In this document: one piece after another, positions 30,167-40,533 of the stretch
Layout of the letters: the number at the start of each line of letters is the position of its first letter
How positions within the stretch are numbered: the stretch's first letter is position 1
DNA from: Rhynchopus sp. YZ270_cl-10
Lineage: Eukaryota; Euglenozoa; Diplonemea; Diplonemida; Diplonemidae
Assembly (NCBI GenBank): GCA_964035575.1
Contig: OZ037858.1
Coordinates: 744,001-808,000, forward strand
DNA: 64,000 nt
Direction: 5' to 3'
The notes under the pieces: model-generated
The model's database searches: none
Told to the model about the DNA's origin: nothing
Seen by the model: the letters and a program-made list of their open reading frames with translations, nothing else
Position numbers and translations under genes: made by a program

Positions 30167-32200
30167 ATGCAGAGGAGCACGCTCCATCAGCAGTACGCTG
30201 CGATAGGGAAACGCCCGCTGGTGCTTCACTCCTCGAGCGACAAGCGGCCGTGGACGAATGAGCATCTTAGCTTGCAGCTGCAGCCTGATGTGGAGGGTGT
30301 GCCGAGCTTTATGCGACTCATCAAAGTCGGGAAGCAGACACGAGAGAGGAGTGCGCAGACTTTGGGAGCGGCTGTGAGGGTGCCTGCTGACTGCTGTACA
30401 CAGACCACGATGGGGGCAGTGGAGCTGCACAACTTAGAGGTGCGTGTCGAGCAGCTGGAGGACACAGAGGAGCAGCTGCACGAACGCATTCAGGAGCAGA
30501 CGGAATCTGCTGTGGACGCACTCCGTGAGCAGCGCATGCTCAACGAGGAGCAGCTTGAGATGCTGCGTGAGTCGCACCGTCGTGAAGCCTCAGGCAGTGA
30601 CGACCGTCATGCAGAAGAGCTCAACGAGCTGACAAAGAAAATCACCGAACTGCAGCTGGACAAAGAAGACGCGGAGGCATCAGCTGCAACCTTTGAACAA
30701 CAAGCCATGCTCGAGGAGGCGCAATGCCAAGAATTACAGCTCGAGCTTGTCATGCGAGAGCGCGACGTTGCGTCTCTCAAAGACCACCTCTCCTTGGCCA
30801 AGGAACGCCTCGAGGACGCCATTGCACAAGGTGCCAAGCTGCAACCACTACCAGACGAACCTGAAGACGTGACACAGCCTGTAGAGGCTGCCTGGGAGGC
30901 TGAAGCAGAGGCAGAGGCTGAAGGTGCCGAAAAGGCAAGCGACACTATACAGCGTCGCATAGACGAGGTGCAAAGTCAACAGGGCGAAGGTGTCGCGACC
31001 CAGCGGGTGAAAGGTGTTGACCTGAAGTCACGCATGGGGCAGCTCATGGGGCAGATACAAATAGAAAAGGAGCAGAACGCGTTGCGGAAGGCGAAGCGTG
31101 AAATAGATGCACAGAAGGAGGAGCTGCAGGAACAGTGCCTCCGCATCCAAAGGGCGTCAGACGAGCTGGCCCTCTCACAGCTGGAGCTCTCAGAACAGCA
31201 CGCCCGGATGGATCTCCTCAGCGCCCCAGACGAGATGCTGACGATGGCTGCAGAGCACGCTACCGGGCAGGTCGCCTTGTTGACTGTGTTGTTAAATGAA
31301 AAGCAGGCCGAATGTGACCAGCAGGTTGCACAGAGTTATACACAACGGTTTCGACATAATGTTCGTTTGGCGAAGGCGTCTCATAAGGGGAAGGAGAAAA
31401 AAGAGAAAAAAGAGAGGGAGAGGGAGAAGGAGAAGGAGAGTGACCAGGGGAGCACGCAGGATTCAGCGTCAGTGAGCTCTCTTGAGTCTGCTGATATGAT
31501 TGATGTGTCGAACGACCAGGTGCAGGACCTCCTGGTGCAGCTTGTCAGCAATGAGGTGATTAAGTACGGATTGGACAAGACACAGGCGGGTGAGGTCTTG
31601 GGTGACGCGCATGAGGTTGTGGAGCACCTTAGCGGCGACGTGCTGACGCAGCTGCAGAATACTGTGCTTAATGTCTTTGGTGACAAGCTGCAGCGCATGC
31701 GCGATCGTATGGACGACGACACTGTCTCTCTGGGGAGGTCCAGTGTCCTGCGGGAAGAGAGCACAGAGGACGCACCTGCGTCACGACGTACCTCACACAG
31801 AAAGACGAAAGCTGACAAAAATAAAGCCCCTCCCGCTAACGAGGCCAACCAACGTTGTCGGTCCAAAGGGTCCAAAGAAGAGAGCTGTCAGAAGGAGACG
31901 CAAACAGCATCTGCATGCGTAGGCATAACACCAGATGACATGCTCTCACACTGTGAGTCCGCGGTGCGTGACTTTGGCCTCCGCAAAGCTGTCTTCAAAA
32001 AGAAAAGACTCCAAACGAACCTCCGCCCGGCATACAAAAGCATCTCCGAGGAGTCGCAGTTCCTGGGTCTCATCACAATGAAAAACGTCATCGACACACA
32101 GCCAACCTACCCGCAGAATACAGGAAAGGTCGTGCGATCGTACCTCTTCAGCGGTCATCCTACCTGCACCACCCGGGTTTCTCCTGCAGCTGTTGCTTGA
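30167..32200 (+). CDS. Long coiled-coil protein, unknown
   Basis: A single exon of 677 residues. After an N-terminal 75-residue basic part, residues about 85-240 form a strong coiled coil (ELHNLEVRVEQLEDTEEQLH onward). An AEAEAEAEGAE acidic linker leads to a second coil (about 280-350). There follow a charged KEKKEKKEREREKEKE run and an acidic/Ser patch. A globular-looking segment reads DQVQDLLVQLVSNEVIKYGL...VLGDAHEVVEHLSGDVLTQL. The C-terminus is basic (RKAVFKKKRLQTNLRPAYKS). The whole has the look of a cytoskeletal or flagellar protein. No family is recognised. It lies next to a paraflagellar-rod-like gene on the same strand, which is weak support. Confidence 0.75.
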   Translation: MQRSTLHQQYAAIGKRPLVLHSSSDKRPWTNEHLSLQLQPDVEGVPSFMRLIKVGKQTRERSAQTLGAAVRVPADCCTQTTMGAVELHNLEVRVEQLEDTEEQLHERIQEQTESAVDALREQRMLNEEQLEMLRESHRREASGSDDRHAEELNELTKKITELQLDKEDAEASAATFEQQAMLEEAQCQELQLELVMRERDVASLKDHLSLAKERLEDAIAQGAKLQPLPDEPEDVTQPVEAAWEAEAEAEAEGAEKASDTIQRRIDEVQSQQGEGVATQRVKGVDLKSRMGQLMGQIQIEKEQNALRKAKREIDAQKEELQEQCLRIQRASDELALSQLELSEQHARMDLLSAPDEMLTMAAEHATGQVALLTVLLNEKQAECDQQVAQSYTQRFRHNVRLAKASHKGKEKKEKKEREREKEKESDQGSTQDSASVSSLESADMIDVSNDQVQDLLVQLVSNEVIKYGLDKTQAGEVLGDAHEVVEHLSGDVLTQLQNTVLNVFGDKLQRMRDRMDDDTVSLGRSSVLREESTEDAPASRRTSHRKTKADKNKAPPANEANQRCRSKGSKEESCQKETQTASACVGITPDDMLSHCESAVRDFGLRKAVFKKKRLQTNLRPAYKSISEESQFLGLITMKNVIDTQPTYPQNTGKVVRSYLFSGHPTCTTRVSPAAVA

Positions 32201-32389
32201 CCTTTCAAAAAGACACAACGTGTGTGGTTGCCTTCCGGTGCCGCAATGATCGTTCAAAATAGATACCCCTTTTTCCTCTTTTTTACATCTACCTTACACG
32301 ACCAAACACAAAGGGCCATATTCTGCGCAAGAATTACCCTCACTAGGCATTACCCTACCAAACACACCACAGACAGTTAACCTCAAACA
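32201..32389. other. Short spacer carrying 40-bp insertion, copy 1
   Basis: The 189-bp gap between the two coiled-coil genes contains a 40-bp sequence at 32313-32352 (begins GGGCCATATTCTGCGCAAG, ends CACTAGGCATTA). It is flanked by the 10-bp direct repeat ACCAAACACA at 32301-32310 and 32357-32366. The same 40-bp sequence, with one mismatch, lies at 58814-58853, again shortly before a start codon. An AG at about 32371 may be the leader acceptor for the next gene. Confidence 0.85.
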
Positions 32390-34849
32390 ATGGATGAGGA
32401 GGAGCTTATCATGATGAGCCTCCTGAAGGCGGAGGAGCGCAGAAGCAAGCGACCCTATGTCAGCAGACGTGGGAACCCGCTGCCTACACACCGCCCTCTG
32501 CCCTCCTCCTCCTCCTCCACACGCCCGCCCACACACATCCCCTCTGAAGAGGAAAGCATGCGGCGTGTGTACGAAGCTGCTGGGTTAGGTGTCCCTGAAA
32601 TACCACGGAGCTCACCTTCGAAGACGCCGCCTGCGTTTCGGTCGCCTTCAAGCCATCTGGCGGGGATGCATAGCAAGGGGACACCCGTGAGCAGTGCACG
32701 GAGGAGCGAGGCTGAGGAGATCGACCGTAGTGATCTGCTTGAAGACGTTGTGCCGAATGCGTCCTTTCAGCAGTCTGTGGAGAGGCTGCTGGCAGCAGTG
32801 CAGACACCTACAAAGGTCGAGAGGGAGTTGGACTTTGCAAGAGAACGTCCCATCGCGACCCCACCATTGACACCACACAAAAACGTCCCGCACAGACAAC
32901 AGGAGCTTCTGAAGCTCTTCCGTGACGCAAGCCTTGACAAAGACGAAGAAGTGAAATCCCTGCAACACCAACTCAGTCGGCGGTTCTCGCTCGCCGAGAC
33001 CTGCACAGATGAGGGTGTTTCGTGTGTCATAGCAAAGCTGCCTGCTGCCTCCGAAGGTGAGGCTGATATGTTCAGCGGTGATGCTGCTGTGTCCGCGATA
33101 GTGAACATCTGTGATGGAACGCTCTGCAGACTTATCTCTCGCCGTGCGGCCAAAGCATCAGAGGCGGAGGCCATATCCCTTGCCATGACCTTCACAGATG
33201 AGCTGCTGGCAGAGCTTGAGGCGGAGCTTACGTATGCAACACCAGAAGCGCAGACCACAGAAGACAGCGTCCACACAGTGCCCGACCTCGACCTCCAGAG
33301 GCTCAAGAGGGCAAGAGTAGTAGGTGGCGACTTCGGGCATGCGTTAGACGCGCTAGTGGCAAAAGCAGAGGTGTTAGGTCGCAAGCCACACCACGCATTG
33401 CTGCAGGATGTCGTCGCTAACGTGACCAGGTGTGTGTCGGCTGCAGAGGACCCATTGACCGGGGCGCATACAGAAAATGATTTCATCCCGCACGACCAAG
33501 CACTGCACGGCTCATTGCACCGGTTGAAGTTGCGTGAAGAAGAGGCGAAGGCCTCTGGCAAGCTGGAGGAGAGCGCAAAGCTCAGAGTAGAGGGCCTGCG
33601 GGAGACGGCAGAGTGGTTGAAGACCAGCTTGGCACCGAACAAACATGATACCTCACCGGTTATGTCATTGGTGCAGCTGCACACAGAAGGCACTGAGACG
33701 ACGTGCGCCCGGCAGGAGCACCTTGCCTCTGAGCTGGACACTGCGGTGTGGGAGCGCCAAGCGGCTGTAATGAACTGCGAGGGCGTGCTGGCAAACACAC
33801 TGCGTCAGCACCAGGAGGAGGAGGTGGCCACACGAGGCACCCTTGCGGAGAACACGACTCAGATACAGGATGTGATGAGGCAGATGGAGCAGCTGCAGAT
33901 ACGTGCACAGGATCTGTTTGAGGAGCGGTGCAACATTGTCAAGCAACGTGTCGTGAAGGTGGGCGAATTTGCGATGACACGCGCCGTCACAAACATGCGG
34001 CTTGCGAACCTCAAAACCGAGTACGCTGCGGCAGAGGCGAAGGCCGCCTCCGTACGCGCGCTGCACGAAGTGGTCGGCCACGCCCGCCGCACCACAAGCA
34101 CGCTGCAAGGCATCTGCACCACCTGGGAGCGCACCGTCCACTCCCGCGAAGCCGAGAAGCAGGCCGCCCTGGAAGACGCTGTACAACGTGTCTGGACACA
34201 GTACCAAGCCGACCACGAGGCTTGGTGCCTCATCTTGGAACGCTCTGTCAGCGCGATGGAAGGACGCAAGGTGCTTCTCGACCAACTCCGTGCAGATGCT
34301 GAGGAGCGCTATGACGAGACTGACCGGGACCATGCGGAGGAGGACACAACACGCGCCACGCAGCGGATGCAGCTCCTTAGCGCCGAGCTTCGGGAACGAC
34401 GCGAGGAATTCCTTTGCGCATACTCTCAGGTACGCGATGTGGTTGCTTCCCCCCCTCCGCGGGAGAGCTCACCGGGGATGTCTGCACAGTCTGGGTCACC
34501 TGAGGGGACGTCCCCTGGGTACACTTCATCGCTGTCTCCTGTACGCGATGTGGCTGTGTACTCAGCTACACCGCAGGCAGTGGACGCCATGCGGCATGTA
34601 TCCTTGGCCGATGCGCTTGCGTCCCTCGGGAAGGACGCCTCACAGACAGCAGCCTGGCTCTCCCACATGCGCGATACAGACATCGTCAACGTCGCAGATC
34701 TCTACCAAGTCTACAGCATCCCCGCAGTCTGGAAGTCCTTCATCCCCCAAATGCCGCTCCTCAAAACAGAGCTTGCCCTCCTCCTCCAGCGCCACACCTC
34801 TGCCGCAGCCAGAGCCACACCACATCCAATCCCAATGCGGACCCTCTAG
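32390..34849 (+). CDS. Paraflagellar-rod-like coiled-coil protein
   Basis: A single exon of 819 residues. The N-terminal third is Ser/Pro-rich and disordered. Residues about 380-690 are helical and follow the pattern of the kinetoplastid paraflagellar rod family: an ENTTQIQDVMRQMEQLQ helix, EERCNIVKQRVVKVGEFAM, an aromatic-poor coil through HEVVGHARRTTSTLQGI, and WTQYQADHEAWCLILERSVS with paired helices after it. After a Ser/Pro linker, the last 90 residues look like a small helical domain (HVSLADALASLGKDASQTAA, then TELALLLQRH), perhaps SAM-like. If correct, the protein sits along the flagellar axoneme. The resemblance is of pattern rather than of any single diagnostic motif, so the family call is tentative. 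Confidence 0.55.
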   Translation: MDEEELIMMSLLKAEERRSKRPYVSRRGNPLPTHRPLPSSSSSTRPPTHIPSEEESMRRVYEAAGLGVPEIPRSSPSKTPPAFRSPSSHLAGMHSKGTPVSSARRSEAEEIDRSDLLEDVVPNASFQQSVERLLAAVQTPTKVERELDFARERPIATPPLTPHKNVPHRQQELLKLFRDASLDKDEEVKSLQHQLSRRFSLAETCTDEGVSCVIAKLPAASEGEADMFSGDAAVSAIVNICDGTLCRLISRRAAKASEAEAISLAMTFTDELLAELEAELTYATPEAQTTEDSVHTVPDLDLQRLKRARVVGGDFGHALDALVAKAEVLGRKPHHALLQDVVANVTRCVSAAEDPLTGAHTENDFIPHDQALHGSLHRLKLREEEAKASGKLEESAKLRVEGLRETAEWLKTSLAPNKHDTSPVMSLVQLHTEGTETTCARQEHLASELDTAVWERQAAVMNCEGVLANTLRQHQEEEVATRGTLAENTTQIQDVMRQMEQLQIRAQDLFEERCNIVKQRVVKVGEFAMTRAVTNMRLANLKTEYAAAEAKAASVRALHEVVGHARRTTSTLQGICTTWERTVHSREAEKQAALEDAVQRVWTQYQADHEAWCLILERSVSAMEGRKVLLDQLRADAEERYDETDRDHAEEDTTRATQRMQLLSAELRERREEFLCAYSQVRDVVASPPPRESSPGMSAQSGSPEGTSPGYTSSLSPVRDVAVYSATPQAVDAMRHVSLADALASLGKDASQTAAWLSHMRDTDIVNVADLYQVYSIPAVWKSFIPQMPLLKTELALLLQRHTSAAARATPHPIPMRTL

Positions 34850-35433
34850 AGTTTGTTCATTTTTTTTTGTAAAAAAGGAGTACAGAACCCAGGGATCGGT
34901 CATACGACAAAGGTAACGGTGTTCGCCAAAGGATCATAGAATAGGATGGAGCTGACGGCGGTGGTGTTGATGACCATGTCTGCATAGTACGGCCTGACCG
35001 TTTTCAAGAATAACAAAAAAACAAACAAATACTACACATTTAGATCTGGCCCGCATTAGAATTCCTTAGAGAGCTGACCCTTCCTAAGAGCTCCCTTTTT
35101 TAAAAACAATATGTGTGCACAAGCAATGCACACAAAATCATCCACGTTTCCCCCACAAACCTACGTCCGCCGATCTCCCTCCGGCGCTTTAGCACTTTCA
35201 ACTTCTTTTCCACACGGAGCGTCAGTACCTACCCTAAGGGGTCGACACTGCCAACTTCTTTGGATGTTTTTTTTCTTTCAAATTTTTTGCTTCTTCTCCA
35301 CCCCACTCCCTCTCACCCCCGCATGTCTGTAGACGTACGTTAGATTAAGAAACCACTTCCTGATTTGATCCTATCTGTTTCCCCCCCTACGCCACTCTTT
35401 ACGCTTTCTTCTGAAGGACACACAGATACAACA
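34850..35433. other. Spacer before PEX11
   Basis: No gene. At about 35160-35212 lies a diverged copy of the GTCCGCCGATC...GCACTTTCAACTTCTTTT module, related to copies at 1112-1170, 21557 and 61253, followed by a pyrimidine-rich stretch and AGs that lead to the PEX11 start (CTTTCTTCTGAAG at about 35404-35416). Confidence 0.5.
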
Positions 35434-36822
35434 ATGCCGACTCCGGAAGTGCGGGTGATCAACATCTTGAAGCAGACCGATGGTCGCGACAAGCTCTTCA
35501 AGGCCACCGCAGGCATGGCCAAGGTGGTCGCCTACAACGCAGTTGACGCAGAGACAGCAAAGAAGGCAACTGCCCTCGCAAAGGCTGTCGGGGACTGCCG
35601 TTCGGTGTGTACCCCCCATATCAAATTCTTTCCCATTCAAAAATACGTAGGCAAATTCTAATAATATCTACAGATTCAACAGAACTGAGGGTGGATGTTG
35701 AAAAAACTTATTTTTTTTATATTCAAGCGTAGCTTGAAGGAGCCCCCAACAGGGTAATTGAACAATTAACGGTAAAACCCTTTTTCCTTACTTATCAGAG
35801 TTACTATTTTTTGCACCAAAACGGTCTCATGGCCAGTGTTCTGTGGTAGCAATGTTATCTTCATTCTCCATCTCCCCAACCCCAATCCACAGCTGATGCG
35901 CATGGCGAAGTGGATTCAGAAGCAGAGCGATGTCTCGAAGGAGATCACCTCTGTCCGCAAGGGAACCAGTATGTGCTTCTGTCCCCACCTCATCCCCTCG
36001 CTGGCTACGATGTTACTTGACTATTACTATTTGGCAAACCCACCGCAACTTTCACCATTTATTGAAAGGCGACTTTACAGTACCCGAAATAGATTATCCA
36101 ACTTGCTTTTGACAGCATGAACTGTTTTTGGTCTTTTCATTTTTCTTCGAATTCTATTGTAACCTCACGGTAGTGTGTTGATATTTTCCTTTGGCTAAAT
36201 GTGGACTGGCTGACGAACTGTGGAACGGAACCTCTTTAGCCTACAGAACGACGAGGTCGAGCGCGTCGTTCTGTAAGACTAGGAGGATAGGTTTGCTGTT
36301 GGCAGAGATCGCACATTGGCCTTGGGGGATTTTGAATGTGATTGGTTCTGGTGGGGTTTATGTCTTTTTTTGCAATCATTACCTTTTATTACTTTGCACC
36401 AACACCCCCCCACCGCAGCCACCAACGCGCCACGCACTTACGTGAAGATTCTGCGCATTCTTGGTGACATTGGGTACATTGTGGGAGACAACTTGCAGTA
36501 CCTCGGGAAGTACGGTCTGCTGCAGATGGACCACAAGCTTATGGCGAAGCGGAGCAAGGTGTTCCAGTTTTGGGGATACGTGATGGCGATCTACTTGCAC
36601 CTGTTTGACATGCTGATTTACCTCGGCAAGGCGGGCACGCTTCAGGACAGCAAGGGCAAGAAGATGCTTCTTCTGTTCTTCCGTGACATCTGCGATCTCC
36701 TCAACTCGCTTGCCTCCGTTGGGTACATCTCCGCATGGAACCCATCCTCAGGAACCCAGGGAGCCCTTGGCCTCATCTCCGCCTCCATCGGCACCCACGA
36801 CAACTGGGAGAAGTCTGCCTAG
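35434..36822 (+). CDS. PEX11: Peroxin PEX11 (glycosome/peroxisome membrane)
   Basis: Exons 35434-35604, 35893-35968 and 36419-36822 join in phase to give 216 residues, close to the 218 of trypanosome PEX11. The family pattern is visible: an N-terminal amphipathic segment (TDGRDKLFKATAGMAKVVAY), then LRILGDIGYIVGDNLQYLGK in the middle and a C-terminal membrane segment with LLFFRDICDLLNSLASVGY. PEX11 proteins curve the peroxisomal membrane and drive its elongation and division. An optional 51-bp stretch at 36240-36290 also joins in phase on both sides and contains a perfect 11-bp hairpin. I left it out because it adds an Arg/Ser-rich peptide foreign to the family. The first exon ends with GTGTGT, a less usual donor. 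Confidence 0.88.
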
Positions 36823-37685
36823 AGTACCCCCATTAGATCCGGAGCAAATCCGAAAGAAACAAAGAAACCAATGATTAGAACTGAAGTATTCAAAAAAAAA
36901 GCCGTTGATATATCAGCATTTTTTCCCCTTTGTCATTTGATACCAAAAAAGAGAAAATCCTGGATTATTTTTGTAGAGGAAACAACCTTTTGTGGGGTTT
37001 GCACTAGGTGAACCCGCATGGGGGCGGGCTTGGTGAGTATCATTTCAGAGGTAAATATATCTATTTTTTTTAAAAAAGGCCCGTGTTGTCAGTTTAAGAC
37101 ACGGACTGAATTACCCCCCTTTTACCCCCCAGGATGTTTAAAGCAAACTTCATGGGACAACCAAAACGCGAAGAGCTCTTAGGTTTCTTCTGCAAACCTT
37201 CTCTTTCAAATCCTGCAACGTTCATCTATTTGTGTGTTCGTACTTTCGTCGACGCTACTGTAGGTGTCGTTCAGGATCCTTCCTTGGAAACAGTATTTTT
37301 TGTCCGTTTATTTTTGTTTTTAAAGCTGACTAAGCAAGGCTTAGATTCATTCTTATAAACTATTGGGGAAGGTGAAATACCAATTAAAACGTGGGTTCTA
37401 CGTTAGAACTCCCACAGCTTCTCTTCCACAAAGCTTATCTCTCGCATAGGGCATACCTGGCCTCACAGTTCAAAAAAATGAAAAAACGAAAGTCCTCTTC
37501 CCAATTCCGGTTGTTGAAGCAGCTGAATTGAGTCTTCTTTTTTTGTGTTTGTGGCAGAAGAAATATTTACATTGTTACAATTTACAACCTTCAGGCATCC
37601 TGTGTGGAGTACACTTACATTGTGGTGATTGCGAGGCCTCAAGCATAAGGTGCGTAGAGGCGGTTCGTTGCGGTAACAGAGCACC
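36823..37685. other. Spacer before NOT3 copy 1
   Basis: No gene. A stem-loop family member lies at 37330-37344 (CTAAGC-AAG-GCTTAG, short loop), followed by ATTCATTCTTATAAAC. A pyrimidine-poor GGTAACAG directly before the start codon at 37686 is shared with the second NOT3 copy. Confidence 0.5.
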
Positions 37686-40533
37686 ATGTCGCAAAACAAA
37701 AAGCTGATCGCGGAGATAGAAAGAACTGTGAAAAAGATAGGTGAGGGGATAGAACTGTTCGACACCACATGGGAGCGGCTGCACCATGCCACATCCGTGT
37801 CGCTCAAGGAGCGGTTTCAGTCTGAACTGAAGACGGAAATAAAAAAGCTGCAACGGATGCGTGACCAAATTAAAACCTGGCAAGGGATGAGCGACGTGCG
37901 GGACAAACGGGCGATAGATGACTGTCGAAAGCAGATTGAGTCGAAAATGGAGCAGTTCAAAGCGTGCGAACGGGAAGCGAAAATCAAAACGTTTTCGAAA
38001 ATCGGTCTGTCGATGCCATCCAAGGAGGACCCAGAGGAGGTGGCACGAGAGAACATGCGCACGTGGCTGAACTCTTCGATTGACTCGTTGACACGGCAGA
38101 TTGAAAGTGTGGAGGCGGATCTTGAGTCATCGGGGGGGAAGCAGAAGCGGAAGAAGCAGAAGGCGGTTGACCCAGCACCTGGACGGGACCGGATAGCGAA
38201 CTACAAAATGCACATTGGGAAGCTTGAGGCGGTGATGCGGATGCTTGACAACGACAAGATCACACCTGACGAGATTGAGGAGGTGCAGGACATTGTGACA
38301 AACTTCATTGATAACAACACCGACACGGACTACGACCCGAATGAGATGGAGGGTGTGTACGACTGTCTGCTTCCCGACGACGAAGCGTTCCCAGACACAC
38401 CAACGATGCCCGCAGAGTTGAAGCCAAAGGAGGATGTGACAGCACCTGTGTCGAAACGGGAGGAGAAGAAGCGGAAAAAGAAGGAGACAGACACAGACTC
38501 GAAGACAAGCACACCTGCCACACCCAGCATGCCCACACCACCCTCGCAAAGCCTTGCGCACCAGCAGCCCAGTGCCAAGGCAGCGCCTGCTGCGATTGCA
38601 CCTGCAAGCTCTGCTCCTCCAACAACACAGCCTGCAGCAGCTGCAGTGGCCCCTTCTTCAGTGGTGCCGACAGCTGTGAAGGCGTCTTTGCCTGACAGCA
38701 ACTACGCACAGGTGGCAAAGGTATGTCGTTGTGTTCTTCTTGTTGTTGTTTTTCTCATTATTCTTACGAAACTTGCTTTAAAGGAGAAATGGTATTACCA
38801 GTCGGTCGCCAATCATCCCTCAAACAGGAGGAATATGCAATCAACGAAACAACTTTACTTACCTACCGATCCTACTGTTTCACGAACACGGGTCAAATAT
38901 ACTTTTTTCTTGAGTGTCACACAACTCTTTCAAGTATTCACTACGTTTTCCTCCTCATTGCCTCTTGTCCACAGAAAGTGCAGCAGCCCGCACCCACAAA
39001 GAAGGGAACACCGTCGACACCGACAGCCACACCACCCGCACCCGCGCTGGACACACGCCCCGTTGCAAGGCGGGAGGTGGCAACTGCACCAACAGCAGTG
39101 CGTCCTCCAGCAAAGGCAGCACCAGCGTCACCTTCGACACCCACAACCCCGACAGCGCCTGCAAAGGTTGCAGTGCGCCAACGTGAACAGACAACAGCAC
39201 CAACGGCACAGGCAAAACCGGCACCTGCACAGACACAGTCTCAGGCACAGGCAGCACCTGCACAGACACAGGTGCAGGCACAACCGCAGGCACAGGCGCA
39301 GCCACAGCAAGCACCCCAGGCTGCACAGCAACAGCCACCGCAGCAGCAGCAACAGCAACCACAGCAGGCACAGCAGCCGCAGCAGTCTCAGCCACAGGCA
39401 GAGAAGCCGCAACAGCAGCCTGTGGGACAGCCGCTCCAGCAGCAGCAGCAACAGCCACAACCTCTGCCACAGCCGCTCCACGACCTGGACCAGCCTGTGA
39501 CTCTGCAGCCCGCAACCGCTGTCATCCACCCGAGCTCGTTGTCTGTGCCCTCAAGCCCACAGGCGCCGTCGGCTCTGTGCCCCATGACAGCACCTTCGCA
39601 TCTTCTGAGCAAAGACCACATGTCGAATATTGAGAGGATGTTGGAGCAGTCACACAACAACCTGCCGACACCTGAGGACACACGGAAGCGACACACGTAT
39701 GTTTACTTTTCAACGGCGTTGTATGTAGGCTTAATGAAGCTCACAAAATACTGGTGATGCAGCGAACATTTCGAATGAGCCCTCGTCATGTACTCTGACG
39801 TGGTGTGGATAAATGTTGCCACTTTTACGGTGCAATACTGCTCGGTTACTGTCATGAACCTTTTCACTCTTATCCACTTACCACAAACACCACCCAACAG
39901 GTACTCGCCACCGAACCCGTACCAGACAGCGTCGTACTACCCACAGGAGCCACACCCTGCGTTTGAGCAGCCTGACACCTTTGCGAACTTCGACCCCGAC
40001 ACGCTGTTCTTCATCTTCTACTACCAGCAGAACTCGTACCAACAGTATCTGGCAGCAAAGGAGCTCAAGAAGAAGTCGTGGCGTTTCCACAAGAGATACC
40101 AGACGTGGTTCCAGCGTGCGGATCCCCCGATCTACGTCAACGAAGAGTATGGTCACAGCCACCTCACCGTCACCACACATTTTCACTTTCACCCACCTCG
40201 CACTTCGCACCGCTGTGTTCAGAATCCGGAAGTGCAGGAAGCACATGCATCTCAGAATTTTTCTTGTTTTCCTGTGCCTGCGTTCCTGAGTCGTGTGCAC
40301 TGTCACTTTCATCTGGGGCTGGCACCGTGCATGGGTCAGCGGAGGTGCCAGCAAGAACTACCATTTGTTTTAATACATTATCCCCCCACCTCCACCTCCA
40401 CCTCACCACCCACAGCTACGAGCAGGGCAACTACGTGTACTTCGACTACGAAGAAGGGTGGAGCACGCGTCTCAAGAACAACTTCATCTTCAAATATTCG
40501 TTCCTTGAAGATGAGCTTACGTCCTCGGCATGA
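37686..40533 (+). CDS. NOT3: CCR4-NOT subunit NOT3/5, copy 1
   Basis: Exons 37686-38720, 38975-39696, 39901-40146 and 40416-40533 give 706 residues. The N-terminal Not3 coiled coil is unmistakable ([20 protein letters not shown] and RERDQIK-like [17 protein letters not shown]). The middle, about 240-560, is low-complexity: Lys-rich, then Ala/Pro, then a long Gln/Pro run. The C-terminal NOT box (about 586-706) reads [34 protein letters not shown], and after the last intron [16 protein letters not shown] and [11 protein letters not shown]. This subunit is part of the CCR4-NOT deadenylase scaffold and links mRNA decay to translation. A second, nearly identical copy follows at 42207. The start is the ATG after TAACAG. 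Confidence 0.95.

Noticed and set aside
39128-39529. Leu/Cys/Arg-rich minus-strand frames
   Set aside because: Complement of the CAG-rich Gln/Pro repeat of NOT3; the same frames recur in copy 2.
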